NCBI RefSeq assembly: GCF_001945365.1
Contig: NZ_MSTQ01000022.1
Span: 23,523-87,522 of the forward strand
DNA: 64,000 nt
From: Pseudomonas reinekei
GTDB lineage: Bacteria; Pseudomonadota; Gammaproteobacteria; Pseudomonadales; Pseudomonadaceae
Direction of reading: 5' to 3'
The notes under the pieces are model-generated. The model was not told the DNA's origin. It made no database searches and saw only the letters and a program-made list of their open reading frames with translations. Shown here piece by piece: positions 45,778-52,906 of this stretch; within the stretch, counting starts at the first letter, position 1; each line of letters begins with the position of its first letter. A program made the translations under genes and the position numbers.

Positions 45778-47382
45778 ATGACGAGAGACGAGTCTCTGGT
45801 TGCGGCCGTGCCTGCACCAGTGTTTTTGCCGAAAAACCGCTGGTTCACACCGACGCTGCAAAGCATCGCCCTGATGCTGTTGCTGTGTGGCATGACGCTG
45901 GGGGGCTGGTCGCTTTACCTTGGTCTGCCGTTGGTCATCCTGATTATCTGGCTGCCACGCCTGCGGTCGCGCGCAACGCCCGAAACCGCGCCTGCGGATA
46001 CGTCCAGCGCCATTTCTGCTCTGACCCGGGATCTTTCCTACACCACCAGTCACAATGCGCTGTCAGCCGCTGGCGTAGCCTTTTCCGTCAAACAGCTGGC
46101 CGACAAGCTGCAGTCGCAACTCGGCGCGGCCGCACAAATCGTCAGCAACGCTGAAGTCATGATCGCTACCGAACAGGCCACTTCGATCCTCAGTCGCGAG
46201 GCGTTGAGTGCGGCCAGCGAGGCCCATCAGAGCGGTGCAGCAGGGCGGGTCGAGCTGATCGAGTCGATTGCGCGCATGCATCAACTCAGCCAGCGCGCCA
46301 ACAGCAGCCGTGAACTGATCGAAGCGTTGAGCTTGCGAAGTGATGATATCCAGCGCGTCACCCTGGTCATCCAGTCCATCGCCAGCCAGACCAACCTGCT
46401 GGCGCTGAACGCCGCCATTGAAGCCGCACGCGCCGGCGAGCATGGCCGTGGTTTCGCGGTGGTCGCCGACGAAGTCCGCGGGCTCGCTGCGCGAACGGCG
46501 ACGGCGACGGGAGAGGTCGGGGAAATGGTGGCCGACATCCAGCACCGAACCGCCCAGGTGGTGGAACAGATTCGTCAGTTATCCAGGGACCTGGATACCG
46601 GCGTCGAGCAAGTCGAGCACACCGGGCAACACCTGGAAAACATCGCCCGACTGGCCGCCAGCGTCGAGAATCAGGTCGGGGAAATTGCCCGTGGCGCCGA
46701 CACCAATCGTGAGCAACTCGACAGTCTGTTTCACGCTATCGAACAGATGCGCAGCGACCTGGCGATCAGTGACCAGCAGACCCGGCGCCTGGCCGAAGCC
46801 GCGGTGCAGATGGAAGGTCAGGCCGAAACCATCAGCGAGCGCTTGGCCGAAGTCGGCCTGGATGACTATCACCAGCGCGTGTATGACCTGGCCCGGGAAG
46901 GCGCAAGCCAGATCTCGGCGCGTTTCGAGGCGGATATTGAGGCGGGCCGTATCAGCCTCGACGACCTGTTCGACCGCAACTATCAGGCGATCCCCAACAC
47001 CAGCCCGGCGAAATTTCAGACACGCTTCGACCGCTACACCGATCAGGTCTTGCCGACTATCCAAGAGCCGTTGCTGCCACGCCATGAAGGTTTGGTATTC
47101 GCCATCGCCTGCACTCAGCAAGGCTACGTACCGACCCATAACGCGGTTTTCAGTCAGCCACTGACGGGTGATGCCCAGGTCGATACCCTGCAAAACCGTA
47201 CCAAACGCAAGTTCGCCGATCGCACCGGGATCCGTTGCGGCAGCCACCAGCAACCGGTGCTGCTACAGACTTACACCCGTGACACGGGTGAGCTGATGCA
47301 CGACTTGTCGGTGCCGATCATGCTCAAGGGGCGTCATTGGGGTGGCTTGCGCCTGGGGTACAAGCCAGAAAAACCGCGTTAG
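45778..47382 (+). CDS. Methyl-accepting chemotaxis protein with C-terminal extra domain
   Basis: 534 residues. Two N-terminal membrane helices with almost no periplasmic loop (about residues 17-60: QSIALMLLLCGMTLGGW, YLGLPLVILIIWLP), then the signalling domain with the hairpin tip SQTNLLALNAAIEAARAGEH and GRGFAVVADEVRGLAART. After it, about residues 390-530 form another domain, ending DRTGIRCGSHQQ, TYTRDTGELMHDLSVPIMLK and HWGGLRLGYKP. This C-terminal domain is likely the sensory unit, placed in the cytoplasm; I do not recognise the ligand. ATG at 45778 has GGGGTGA eight bases upstream; the ATG at 45760 is an alternative. Confidence 0.85.
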   Translation: MTRDESLVAAVPAPVFLPKNRWFTPTLQSIALMLLLCGMTLGGWSLYLGLPLVILIIWLPRLRSRATPETAPADTSSAISALTRDLSYTTSHNALSAAGVAFSVKQLADKLQSQLGAAAQIVSNAEVMIATEQATSILSREALSAASEAHQSGAAGRVELIESIARMHQLSQRANSSRELIEALSLRSDDIQRVTLVIQSIASQTNLLALNAAIEAARAGEHGRGFAVVADEVRGLAARTATATGEVGEMVADIQHRTAQVVEQIRQLSRDLDTGVEQVEHTGQHLENIARLAASVENQVGEIARGADTNREQLDSLFHAIEQMRSDLAISDQQTRRLAEAAVQMEGQAETISERLAEVGLDDYHQRVYDLAREGASQISARFEADIEAGRISLDDLFDRNYQAIPNTSPAKFQTRFDRYTDQVLPTIQEPLLPRHEGLVFAIACTQQGYVPTHNAVFSQPLTGDAQVDTLQNRTKRKFADRTGIRCGSHQQPVLLQTYTRDTGELMHDLSVPIMLKGRHWGGLRLGYKPEKPR

Positions 47383-47412
47383 CCCATTTGGCCCGGTGAA
47401 CGATTGTTACTA

Positions 47413-47437
47413 ACCCTGCAATTAATCTGTGCAGGGT
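47413..47437 (+). terminator. Terminator after the chemoreceptor gene
   Basis: ACCCTGCA and TGCAGGGT are perfect 8-bp arms around ATTAATCTG, followed by CTTTGCTGTTTCC. Fits the 3' end of the chemoreceptor. Confidence 0.7.
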
Positions 47438-47458
47438 CTTTGCTGTTTCCTCGCGACG

Positions 47459-47488
47459 AACCTGATTAACCTGTCTACTAATCAGGTT
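47459..47488. promoter_or_regulatory. Inverted repeat upstream of the 67-residue gene
   Basis: AACCTGATTA and TAATCAGGTT are perfect 10-bp arms with a 10-base spacer. It ends 25 bases before the ATG at 47513, where an operator would act. Alternatively a hairpin in the 5' leader. Confidence 0.45.
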
Positions 47489-47512
47489 GCTAACCATAGG
47501 CGAGGGGGCAGC

Positions 47513-47716
47513 ATGCAAGGCAAAGTGGATGTCGCGGTGATGATCGGCAGCGGCGTACCCGCCAGTTTGCGGGCGCTGGGGCAGAGTGTTTGCTGGGTGG
47601 TGTTGCTCAACGGTGAACGCCGGGGGACGGCATTTTCCAGCCGCACCGAAGCGGAGGAATGCAAGGCTGCCTGGTTGGCGCAATTGAACGCCGACAGATC
47701 AGCCAGCCTGCATTGA
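47513..47716 (+). CDS. Hypothetical protein (67 residues)
   Basis: ATG at 47513 has GAGGGGGCA upstream, a strong ribosome-binding site. The product begins MQGKVDVAVMIGSGVPASLR and is small, without signal peptide. Codon use is normal for this genome. It ends eight bases from the convergent DUF2789 gene. I recognise no family. Confidence 0.65.
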   Translation: MQGKVDVAVMIGSGVPASLRALGQSVCWVVLLNGERRGTAFSSRTEAEECKAAWLAQLNADRSASLH

Positions 47717-47724
47717 GGCTCAAA

Positions 47725-47964
47725 CTAGTGAACCTGATGCATGCGCAGGTTGAGGTCGTCGACCACCCGCGCCCAGTCGGCATCCTCGCGCAATTGTTCT
47801 TTGAGGAAACCTGCCTGTTGTGGCGTCCAGAAATCGGCATCGATGAGCTTCTTGTCATCGGGCAGCGGTGAATGGCTGGCAATGAAATCGTCGATAGCTT
47901 TCTGGGTGGAATCCAGGCCGAGCTGGTCGAACAAGCCTTTCAAGTCGTGGGTCGGTGATTCCAT
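47725..47964 (-). CDS. DUF2789 family protein
   Basis: 79 residues of a small all-helical Pseudomonas-type family of unknown function. It begins MESPTHDLKGLFDQLGLDST and contains FIASHSPLPDDKKLIDADFW and TPQQAGFLKEQLREDADWA, typical of the family. AAGGAG lies six bases before the ATG at 47964; an overlapping ATG two codons upstream is rejected because it sits inside the ribosome-binding site. Confidence 0.85.
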   Translation of the reverse strand: MESPTHDLKGLFDQLGLDSTQKAIDDFIASHSPLPDDKKLIDADFWTPQQAGFLKEQLREDADWARVVDDLNLRMHQVH

Positions 47965-48101
47965 CTTCATCTCCTTGCAGATAATCGGTCGCGTACGAAG
48001 CCTGAGCTACGGCTCCATTACTTCTGAGCGGGTAGCGTTTCAGTAAGTTCGAAAGCGATGTTCAAACGCAGCGATGAGCATAGACGCCACAAACCCGGGC
48101 A

Positions 48102-48332
48102 TCAGGCTTTCAATGCCCCGGCGTCGACGGCAGCCTTCAATTCCCGGGCGGATTCCTGGGCAGCGATGGCGGCAATTTCAGAACTTTTGAACCAGCGATC
48201 TTTTTCGACCTGGTGATAGGTCACGGCTTTTTGTGGTGGCTTGGCGCGCATGACTATCACTGCCTGGAACTCGCCTTCGATTTCTCTGGCTTCGCCCCGG
48301 ATAAAAAACTCGCCGATATCAAATTCCGTCAC
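48102..48332 (-). CDS. Hypothetical protein (76 residues)
   Basis: GTG at 48332 with AAGGGAAGG eight bases upstream starts a small acidic product: TEFDIGEFFIRGEAREIEGE then FQAVIVMRAKPPQKAVTYH and a helical tail (EIAAIAAQESARELKAAVDA). A longer frame to 48497 has no ribosome-binding site. Beta-hairpin followed by helix is suggested. I recognise no family. Confidence 0.55.
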   Translation of the reverse strand: MTEFDIGEFFIRGEAREIEGEFQAVIVMRAKPPQKAVTYHQVEKDRWFKSSEIAAIAAQESARELKAAVDAGALKA

Positions 48333-48493
48333 GTCGCAGCCTTCCCTTGGAAATATATTGTTGTGTTCAACGTCGTCCTCTTTGGCGGGACGCGTTTGAT
48401 TGGTCGGGCAGTATGGCAGCAGTTGCAGGCCGGCGGCTGAGTTAAGTCGCCGGCATGACGAAACGTATTCAAGGGAGAGGAGCGGTAAAGCAG

Positions 48494-48742
48494 TCAAATG
48501 CGCGACTCAAGCGAACGGGCGAGGGCGCAGGCGTCGTTGTGATTACCCCGGAAGCCTCTTACATGCCCCGTGGAAATTTCCTTGATATGGAAAAATGCAT
48601 TCCCGGCCAGAATCACCTGAAACCTGGGCGGCTGGTGGTCTGGCAGATGCGTGTCAGGGGCATGCAATGCCACCGGATACAGGGCCGAAGGGTTGCCGGA
48701 GCAGGGAAGTTGCGGGTGGGCGAAGTGTGTCATCGTGCACAT
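48494..48742 (-). CDS. Hypothetical protein (82 residues)
   Basis: ATG at 48742 with AAGGA five to six bases upstream starts MCTMTHFAHPQLPCSGNPSA and runs to ARSLESRI. It is His- and Pro-rich and has no recognised family. An opposite-strand frame (48455-48760) exists but lacks a ribosome-binding site. Real but low-expressed small gene is the best reading; chance cannot be excluded. Confidence 0.42.
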   Translation of the reverse strand: MCTMTHFAHPQLPCSGNPSALYPVALHAPDTHLPDHQPPRFQVILAGNAFFHIKEISTGHVRGFRGNHNDACALARSLESRI

Positions 48743-49152
48743 ATGAAGTCCTTTTCGTAGTTTTGCCGACGTATGTACGTCGTTATGGGTAGTCTCGGTG
48801 AGCATCGCTGCTCTAGAATCACCCTCACTGGTGGGGATTGAGGGGTATCTAAAGCAATTTTCGGCGGGCGATATGTCAGAAAAGTGCTTTTTTTTAAGAG
48901 TTTTTTCCCTGAAGTTGATAGTCCGTATTTCTCTGGCTGTAAGAAAGGCGTTTTCCTTCAACCCTTGACGAATGCCAGGCAAAGCGATTTGAGCGACGTT
49001 CCAGTAGTCTGCTCTAGCCGCTTGATGGATGAGTCCTCTGCTCATTCAGGCTTTCAACCTCGGGTCTTTTGGTTTTATTTTCGGCATTGCCGCCTTTTTC
49101 GGCTGTGCGCTTTTTCGCGTGCAGCATCATTTTTAGATGTGGGGATGTTTCC
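48743..49152. other. AT-richer non-coding stretch
   Basis: Apart from promoters, I see nothing coding in these 410 bases. The stretch is visibly AT-richer than neighbours, with runs such as GCTTTTTTTTAAGAG (48887-48901). TTGACG at 48965 is a possible -35 box for the gene at 49153. Confidence 0.45.
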
Positions 49153-49623
49153 TTGGCAGTAAGTAATCTCGATATGCATGCTTTGTTCGTTCTGGGTGAT
49201 TTGCGCGCAAAGCTGGTCAAGCAGTTTCAGTCACGTTTCGTCTACATCACCGAACAAAATGCCGAAGGCATCTACGTTGCCGAAATCGACACCGAGTCAG
49301 CACTGGTGGTGGATGACAAGCCGGGGCTCAAGCTCAAGGTCGGTGATCATTTCAGCGCTTCGGTATTGCCCAGCCGTGAGGGCGGCAAGCTGGAAATCAA
49401 ATTCCGTGAAATCAAACTGACGGTCTATGGCCTGGGCGACTACGCCTTCGTCACCACCGCCGACGGCCAGGCCGTTTTGTTCAAGGAAGGTCATAGCGTG
49501 GTCACGGTGTTTGCCGCCCACCAGCAGTTACAGGAAGGCCTGACCAAAACCTTGAAAGCGGTAACCGCCAAAGCCGCTAAATGGCGCAAAGGCGAGCTGG
49601 TGACCTTCAAGGCCAGCGAGTAA
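49153..49623 (+). CDS. Conserved hypothetical protein
   Basis: 156 residues. Start TTG at 49153 is favoured because GGGGAT lies seven bases before it; the ATG at 49174 has no ribosome-binding site. The beta-rich middle segment (FQSRFVYITEQNAEGIYVAE, then IDTESALVVDDKPGLKLKVG, DHFSASVLPSREGG) may be a small OB- or SH3-like barrel; the C-terminus is helical and basic (KTLKAVTAKAAKWRKGELV). Unknown function. It overlaps the next gene by one base (TAATG), suggesting coupling. Confidence 0.72.
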   Translation: MAVSNLDMHALFVLGDLRAKLVKQFQSRFVYITEQNAEGIYVAEIDTESALVVDDKPGLKLKVGDHFSASVLPSREGGKLEIKFREIKLTVYGLGDYAFVTTADGQAVLFKEGHSVVTVFAAHQQLQEGLTKTLKAVTAKAAKWRKGELVTFKASE

Positions 49624-49826
49624 TGACCCAGACCCGCGCCGACTTCCACGAACATTATCAGGCGAGCGCCCAAGCCGAAGCCCTGCGGTTGTTCGAGCAG
49701 AAAGCTGTTCTGCAGGGAGCCTGGCTGAACTGGGTGGCGTCACAGATCTACGCGTTGCGCCCGGCGGCCTACGCCAGCATGGTCAGAAGAGAGTTGATGC
49801 GCTTGCAGGAAATTTCTGAAAACTGA
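49623..49826 (+). CDS. Hypothetical protein (67 residues)
   Basis: Starts at the ATG overlapping the previous stop (TAATG). The product (begins MTQTRADFHEHYQASAQAEA, ends RLQEISEN) is predicted helical and has a Trp in GAWLNWVASQIYALRPAAYA. Likely a partner of the preceding protein. I recognise no family. Confidence 0.7.
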   Translation: MTQTRADFHEHYQASAQAEALRLFEQKAVLQGAWLNWVASQIYALRPAAYASMVRRELMRLQEISEN

Positions 49827-49861
49827 TCCATGCCCCTCGAAAGCAGGAACCTCTACTACAG

Positions 49862-49873
49862 TCAGTTGACTGA
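49862..49873. promoter_or_regulatory. TCAGT-TG-ACTGA inverted repeat
   Basis: Five-base arms TCAGT and ACTGA with a two-base centre lie 72 bases before the binding-protein gene. A possible operator, short enough to be chance. Confidence 0.25.
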
Positions 49874-49944
49874 TTATTCAGAGGCTTTGCGGTCTTCTGC
49901 CAGGCCATCCTGAGATTGCTGTGAACAGCACGAGGTGCAAAAGC

Positions 49945-50961
49945 ATGAAAGGTTTTAGACGGTTGCTGGCTGCGGTTCTGGCCACTTGCGGTTTGTTGAC
50001 GTCTCCCGTTCCGGTTCTGGCCGCCCAGGCGCCGATTCATTTCGCCGACCTGAACTGGGAAAGCGGCAGCCTGATCACGGACATCCTGCGGATCATTGTC
50101 GAGAAGGGTTACGGCCTGCCGACCGACACGTTGCCGGGCACGACCATTACCCTGGAAACCGCCCTGGCCAACAATGACATTCAGGTGATTGGCGAAGAGT
50201 GGGCCGGACGCAGTCCGGTGTGGGTCAAGGCCGAAGCGCAAGGCAAGGTCGTCAGCCTCGGCGATACGGTCAAGGGAGCCACCGAAGGTTGGTGGGTGCC
50301 GGAGTACGTGATCAAGGGTGACCCGGCCAAGGGCATCAAGCCGATGGCGCCGGATTTGCGCAGTGTCAGCGACCTGCCCAAATACAAGGACGTGTTCAAG
50401 GACCCGGAAGCGCCGAGCAAGGGACGCTTCCTCAACAGCCCCATTGGCTGGACCTCGGAAGTGGTCAACAAGCAAAAGCTCAAGGCCTATGGGCTGGACG
50501 ACAGCTATGTGAACTTCCGCAGCGGTTCGGGGGCGGCGCTGGACGCCGAGATCAGCTCGTCGATCCGCCGGGGCAAGCCGGTGCTGTTTTACTACTGGTC
50601 GCCTACGCCCTTGCTCGGTCGTTTCAAGCTCATCCAGCTTGAAGAGCCACCGTTCGACGCCGAAGCCTGGAAAACCCTGACCGACGCCGACAACCCCAAT
50701 CCCCAACCTACGCGTTCACTGCCCTCGAAGCTGTCCATTGGCGTATCCACGCCGTTCCAGAAACAGTATCCGCAGATTGCCGAGTTCTTCGCCAAGGTCG
50801 ATTTTCCGATTGATCCGTTGAACAAGGCACTGGCCGAGATGAGCGAGAGACACACCGCGCCCCGTCAGGCAGCCGAGAACTTCATGAAGAAGCATCCGGA
50901 TGTGTGGAAGGCCTGGGTGCCGAAGGATGTGGCGGACAAAGTGTCTGCCGAATTGAAGTGA
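49945..50961 (+). CDS. ABC transporter substrate-binding protein (glycine betaine/choline OpuAC type)
   Basis: 338 residues with a signal peptide (residues 1-27, ending VPVLAAQ). The family pattern includes FADLNWESGSLITDILRIIV, PGTTITLETALANNDIQVIG, TEGWWVPEYVIKG, FLNSPIGWTSEVVNKQKLKA, VLFYYWSPTPLLGRFKLIQL and EFFAKVDFPIDPLNKALAEM. OpuAC/ProX-like proteins bind quaternary ammonium compounds in the periplasm. No permease or ATPase gene follows, so it is an orphan that must use a transporter elsewhere. ATG at 49945 has GAGGTG eight bases upstream. Confidence 0.87.
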   Translation: MKGFRRLLAAVLATCGLLTSPVPVLAAQAPIHFADLNWESGSLITDILRIIVEKGYGLPTDTLPGTTITLETALANNDIQVIGEEWAGRSPVWVKAEAQGKVVSLGDTVKGATEGWWVPEYVIKGDPAKGIKPMAPDLRSVSDLPKYKDVFKDPEAPSKGRFLNSPIGWTSEVVNKQKLKAYGLDDSYVNFRSGSGAALDAEISSSIRRGKPVLFYYWSPTPLLGRFKLIQLEEPPFDAEAWKTLTDADNPNPQPTRSLPSKLSIGVSTPFQKQYPQIAEFFAKVDFPIDPLNKALAEMSERHTAPRQAAENFMKKHPDVWKAWVPKDVADKVSAELK

Positions 50962-50979
50962 TGCGGCGAGTCTGACACC

Positions 50980-51077
50980 GCCATCGCGAGCAGGCTCGCT
51001 GCCACATAGGGTTCCCGGTCGTTCGCAGAATCTGTGATCACTGAAGAACCCCAGTGGGAGCGAGCCTGCTCGCGATG
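50980..51077. repeat. Inverted REP pair (BIME)
   Basis: CCATCGCGAGCAGGCTCGCT and CAGTGGGAGCGAGCCTGCTCGCG face each other after the binding-protein gene. Confidence 0.85.
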
Positions 51078-51189
51078 CTCCTGATTTTTGTTGCCCCCCA
51101 CGTTTGTCAGGTTGTGCACCAACGGTCGTGCACATCAAAAAATGCCGACTAGGATGATTTGACCAAATCCCTTTCAAGGATCCTCAACC

Positions 51190-51627
51190 ATGACCTTTGC
51201 GTTGGCTCAATGGCTGGTGACGATATTTGCGGCGATTGCTCTGGTTCACGTTTATTGGGCGCTGGGCGGTGAATGGGCCGCGGTGGCGGCCGTTCCCCAA
51301 GTGCCACTGGAAGGCGGCACGCAACTGCGTCCGGCCTTCAAGCCGCGAGGCTGGCTCACGCTGCTGGTGGCCGCAGCCCTGATGGTGATTGCCCTGTTGG
51401 TGTGTTTGCGGGTCGGCTGGTGGCTGCCGCAGGTGCATCATCAAATGTTGCAGTGGGTGATCAGTGCGATTGCGCTGTTGCTGTTCGCCAGGGCAATTGG
51501 CGATTCGGAGCTGATGGGTTTTTTCAAGGAGATCAAGGGCTCCAGGTTTGCCCGTTGGGATACCTGGGTTTACTCGCCGTTGTGCGTGGTGTTGGGCAGT
51601 GGATTATTGGCAGTGGCCTGGAGCTGA
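51190..51627 (+). CDS. DUF3995 membrane protein
   Basis: 145 residues with four membrane helices (about residues 7-33, 53-75, 85-105 and 123-143). The start LAQWLVTIFAAIALVHVYWA and LGGEWAAVAAVP, with PRGWLTLLVAAALMVIALLV, are typical of the DUF3995 family. Function unknown. It stands alone between REP pairs; the ATG at 51190 has AAGGATCCT upstream. Confidence 0.82.
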   Translation: MTFALAQWLVTIFAAIALVHVYWALGGEWAAVAAVPQVPLEGGTQLRPAFKPRGWLTLLVAAALMVIALLVCLRVGWWLPQVHHQMLQWVISAIALLLFARAIGDSELMGFFKEIKGSRFARWDTWVYSPLCVVLGSGLLAVAWS

Positions 51628-51661
51628 GACAGGCGGGTCTGCGGTGTTCAATGGACGATTG

Positions 51662-51754
51662 CTATCGCGAGCAAGCTCACCCCACAGTGATTGCTGTCGT
51701 TCACACAATCTGCGTACAGCCTATAACCTGTGGGAGCGGCCTTGCTCGCGATGA
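51662..51754. repeat. Inverted REP pair (BIME)
   Basis: CTATCGCGAGCAAGCTCACC and CTGTGGGAGCGGCCTTGCTCGCG, spaced by about 50 bases, between DUF3995 and the convergent mnh operon end. Confidence 0.8.
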
Positions 51755-51783
51755 GGCCCGCTCAGTCCCTGCATATTCTTAAC

Positions 51784-52146
51784 TTAGCTACCACTCTCGG
51801 TCCGCCGACTACTCACCTCCGCCGGCACATCATCCCCCGCCATGCGCTTGCGAAACAGCGCCGCCCGCGCCAGTAGCAGGGTGGTCACCGGTACGGTGAT
51901 CGCCAGCAGGATCGGGATCAGCCAGGCGTGCAGAACCGGTGCGAACTTCAACGCCGAAAAGTAGATGATCGAAGCCAGTGCCACGCACCACGCGCCCAAC
52001 GTGGAGGCCAGGGCCGGTGGGTGCATGCGCTGAAAATAATCTTTCATACGCAGCAGGCCCGTGGCGCCGATCAGCGCGAACAGGCCGGCGAGCACCAGCA
52101 GGATCGCCACCGGGATTTCCACCCATAGAGACAGTTCTGCGTTCAT
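51784..52146 (-). CDS. mnhG: Na+/H+ antiporter subunit G
   Basis: 120 residues, three membrane helices. The MnhG/PhaG pattern is seen in IPVAILLVLAGLFALIGATG, LLRMKDYFQRMHPPALASTL and GAWCVALASIIYFSALKFAP. Last gene of the Mrp operon. In Mrp complexes it is an essential small membrane subunit. Overlaps mnhF by four bases. Confidence 0.9.
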   Translation of the reverse strand: MNAELSLWVEIPVAILLVLAGLFALIGATGLLRMKDYFQRMHPPALASTLGAWCVALASIIYFSALKFAPVLHAWLIPILLAITVPVTTLLLARAALFRKRMAGDDVPAEVSSRRTESGS

Positions 52147-52421
52147 TCGATCACCTCGCCACGCAGCAGGAATTTCGCCAAGGCAAAGGAGCCGACGAAG
52201 CCGAACAGCGCAATCAGCAACGCCGCTTCAAAGTACGTGTCACTGGCGTAGCGAATGCCCAGCGTCAGCATCATCAGCATCGCAACGATGTACAGGTAAT
52301 CCAGCGCCAGGACCCGGTCCTGGGCGGAGGGACCTTTGAACAGGCGGATCAGGGTCAGGATCATCGCCACGGAAAACAGAAACAGGCTCAGCAGAATCGC
52401 ATTTGACAGCAGGGCGCTCAT
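52143..52421 (-). CDS. mnhF: Na+/H+ antiporter subunit F
   Basis: 92 residues, three membrane helices. The pattern MILTLIRLFKGPSAQDRVLA and LDYLYIVAMLMMLTLGIRYA is typical of MnhF/PhaF. It overlaps both neighbours by four bases and belongs to the operon. Confidence 0.9.
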   Translation of the reverse strand: MSALLSNAILLSLFLFSVAMILTLIRLFKGPSAQDRVLALDYLYIVAMLMMLTLGIRYASDTYFEAALLIALFGFVGSFALAKFLLRGEVIE

Positions 52422-52906
52422 TCGAAAATCTCCATCAGCGGGCGCTCGTAAGTCACCTTGAAGTGTTCAATGAACTGCGCTTCGTCATCCAGATCGAAGA
52501 CGTGCAGCAACAGAATGCTGCGGTCCAGGGCCAATTCCGACCAGACGGTGCCGGGCACCACGGTGCAGATCATCGACAGCGTCGCCAGGCCGTTGGCATC
52601 GCGCAGGTCCAGCGGCACCTTGATGAAGCGCGAGCGGGGCGGGCGGCGGCCGGCATTGAGCACGCTCCAGGCCACTGCAAGGTTGGACACCAGCACATCG
52701 CGACCCACCACCAACAACAGGCGCAGCATCACACCCGGCCGGCGAATGCGGATCGGCAACGGACGCAACTTGCGCATCATCAGCGGCGCACAGAAGCCCA
52801 GGGCAGCGCCCAATAGCAGGTTGCCGGGGCTCATCGACAAGTTCAGCACCAGCCACAATAGCCCCAGGGCCAGTGACAACCACGGCGCAGGAAACAGACG
52901 CTTCAT
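52418..52906 (-). CDS. mnhE: Na+/H+ antiporter subunit E
   Basis: 162 residues. N-terminal two helices (LSLALGLLWLVLNLSMSPGN, LLLGAALGFCAPLMMRKL) and the family segment FIKVPLDLRDANGLATLSMI followed by CTVVPGTVWSELALD. This is a small subunit of the Mrp complex. ATG 52906 overlaps the mnhD stop region by four bases, which decides the start against a longer frame. Confidence 0.9.
   Translation of the reverse strand: MKRLFPAPWLSLALGLLWLVLNLSMSPGNLLLGAALGFCAPLMMRKLRPLPIRIRRPGVMLRLLLVVGRDVLVSNLAVAWSVLNAGRRPPRSRFIKVPLDLRDANGLATLSMICTVVPGTVWSELALDRSILLLHVFDLDDEAQFIEHFKVTYERPLMEIFE

Noticed and set aside
48455..48760. 101-codon plus-strand frame
   Set aside because: No ribosome-binding site; the opposite strand has a better small-gene start at 48742.
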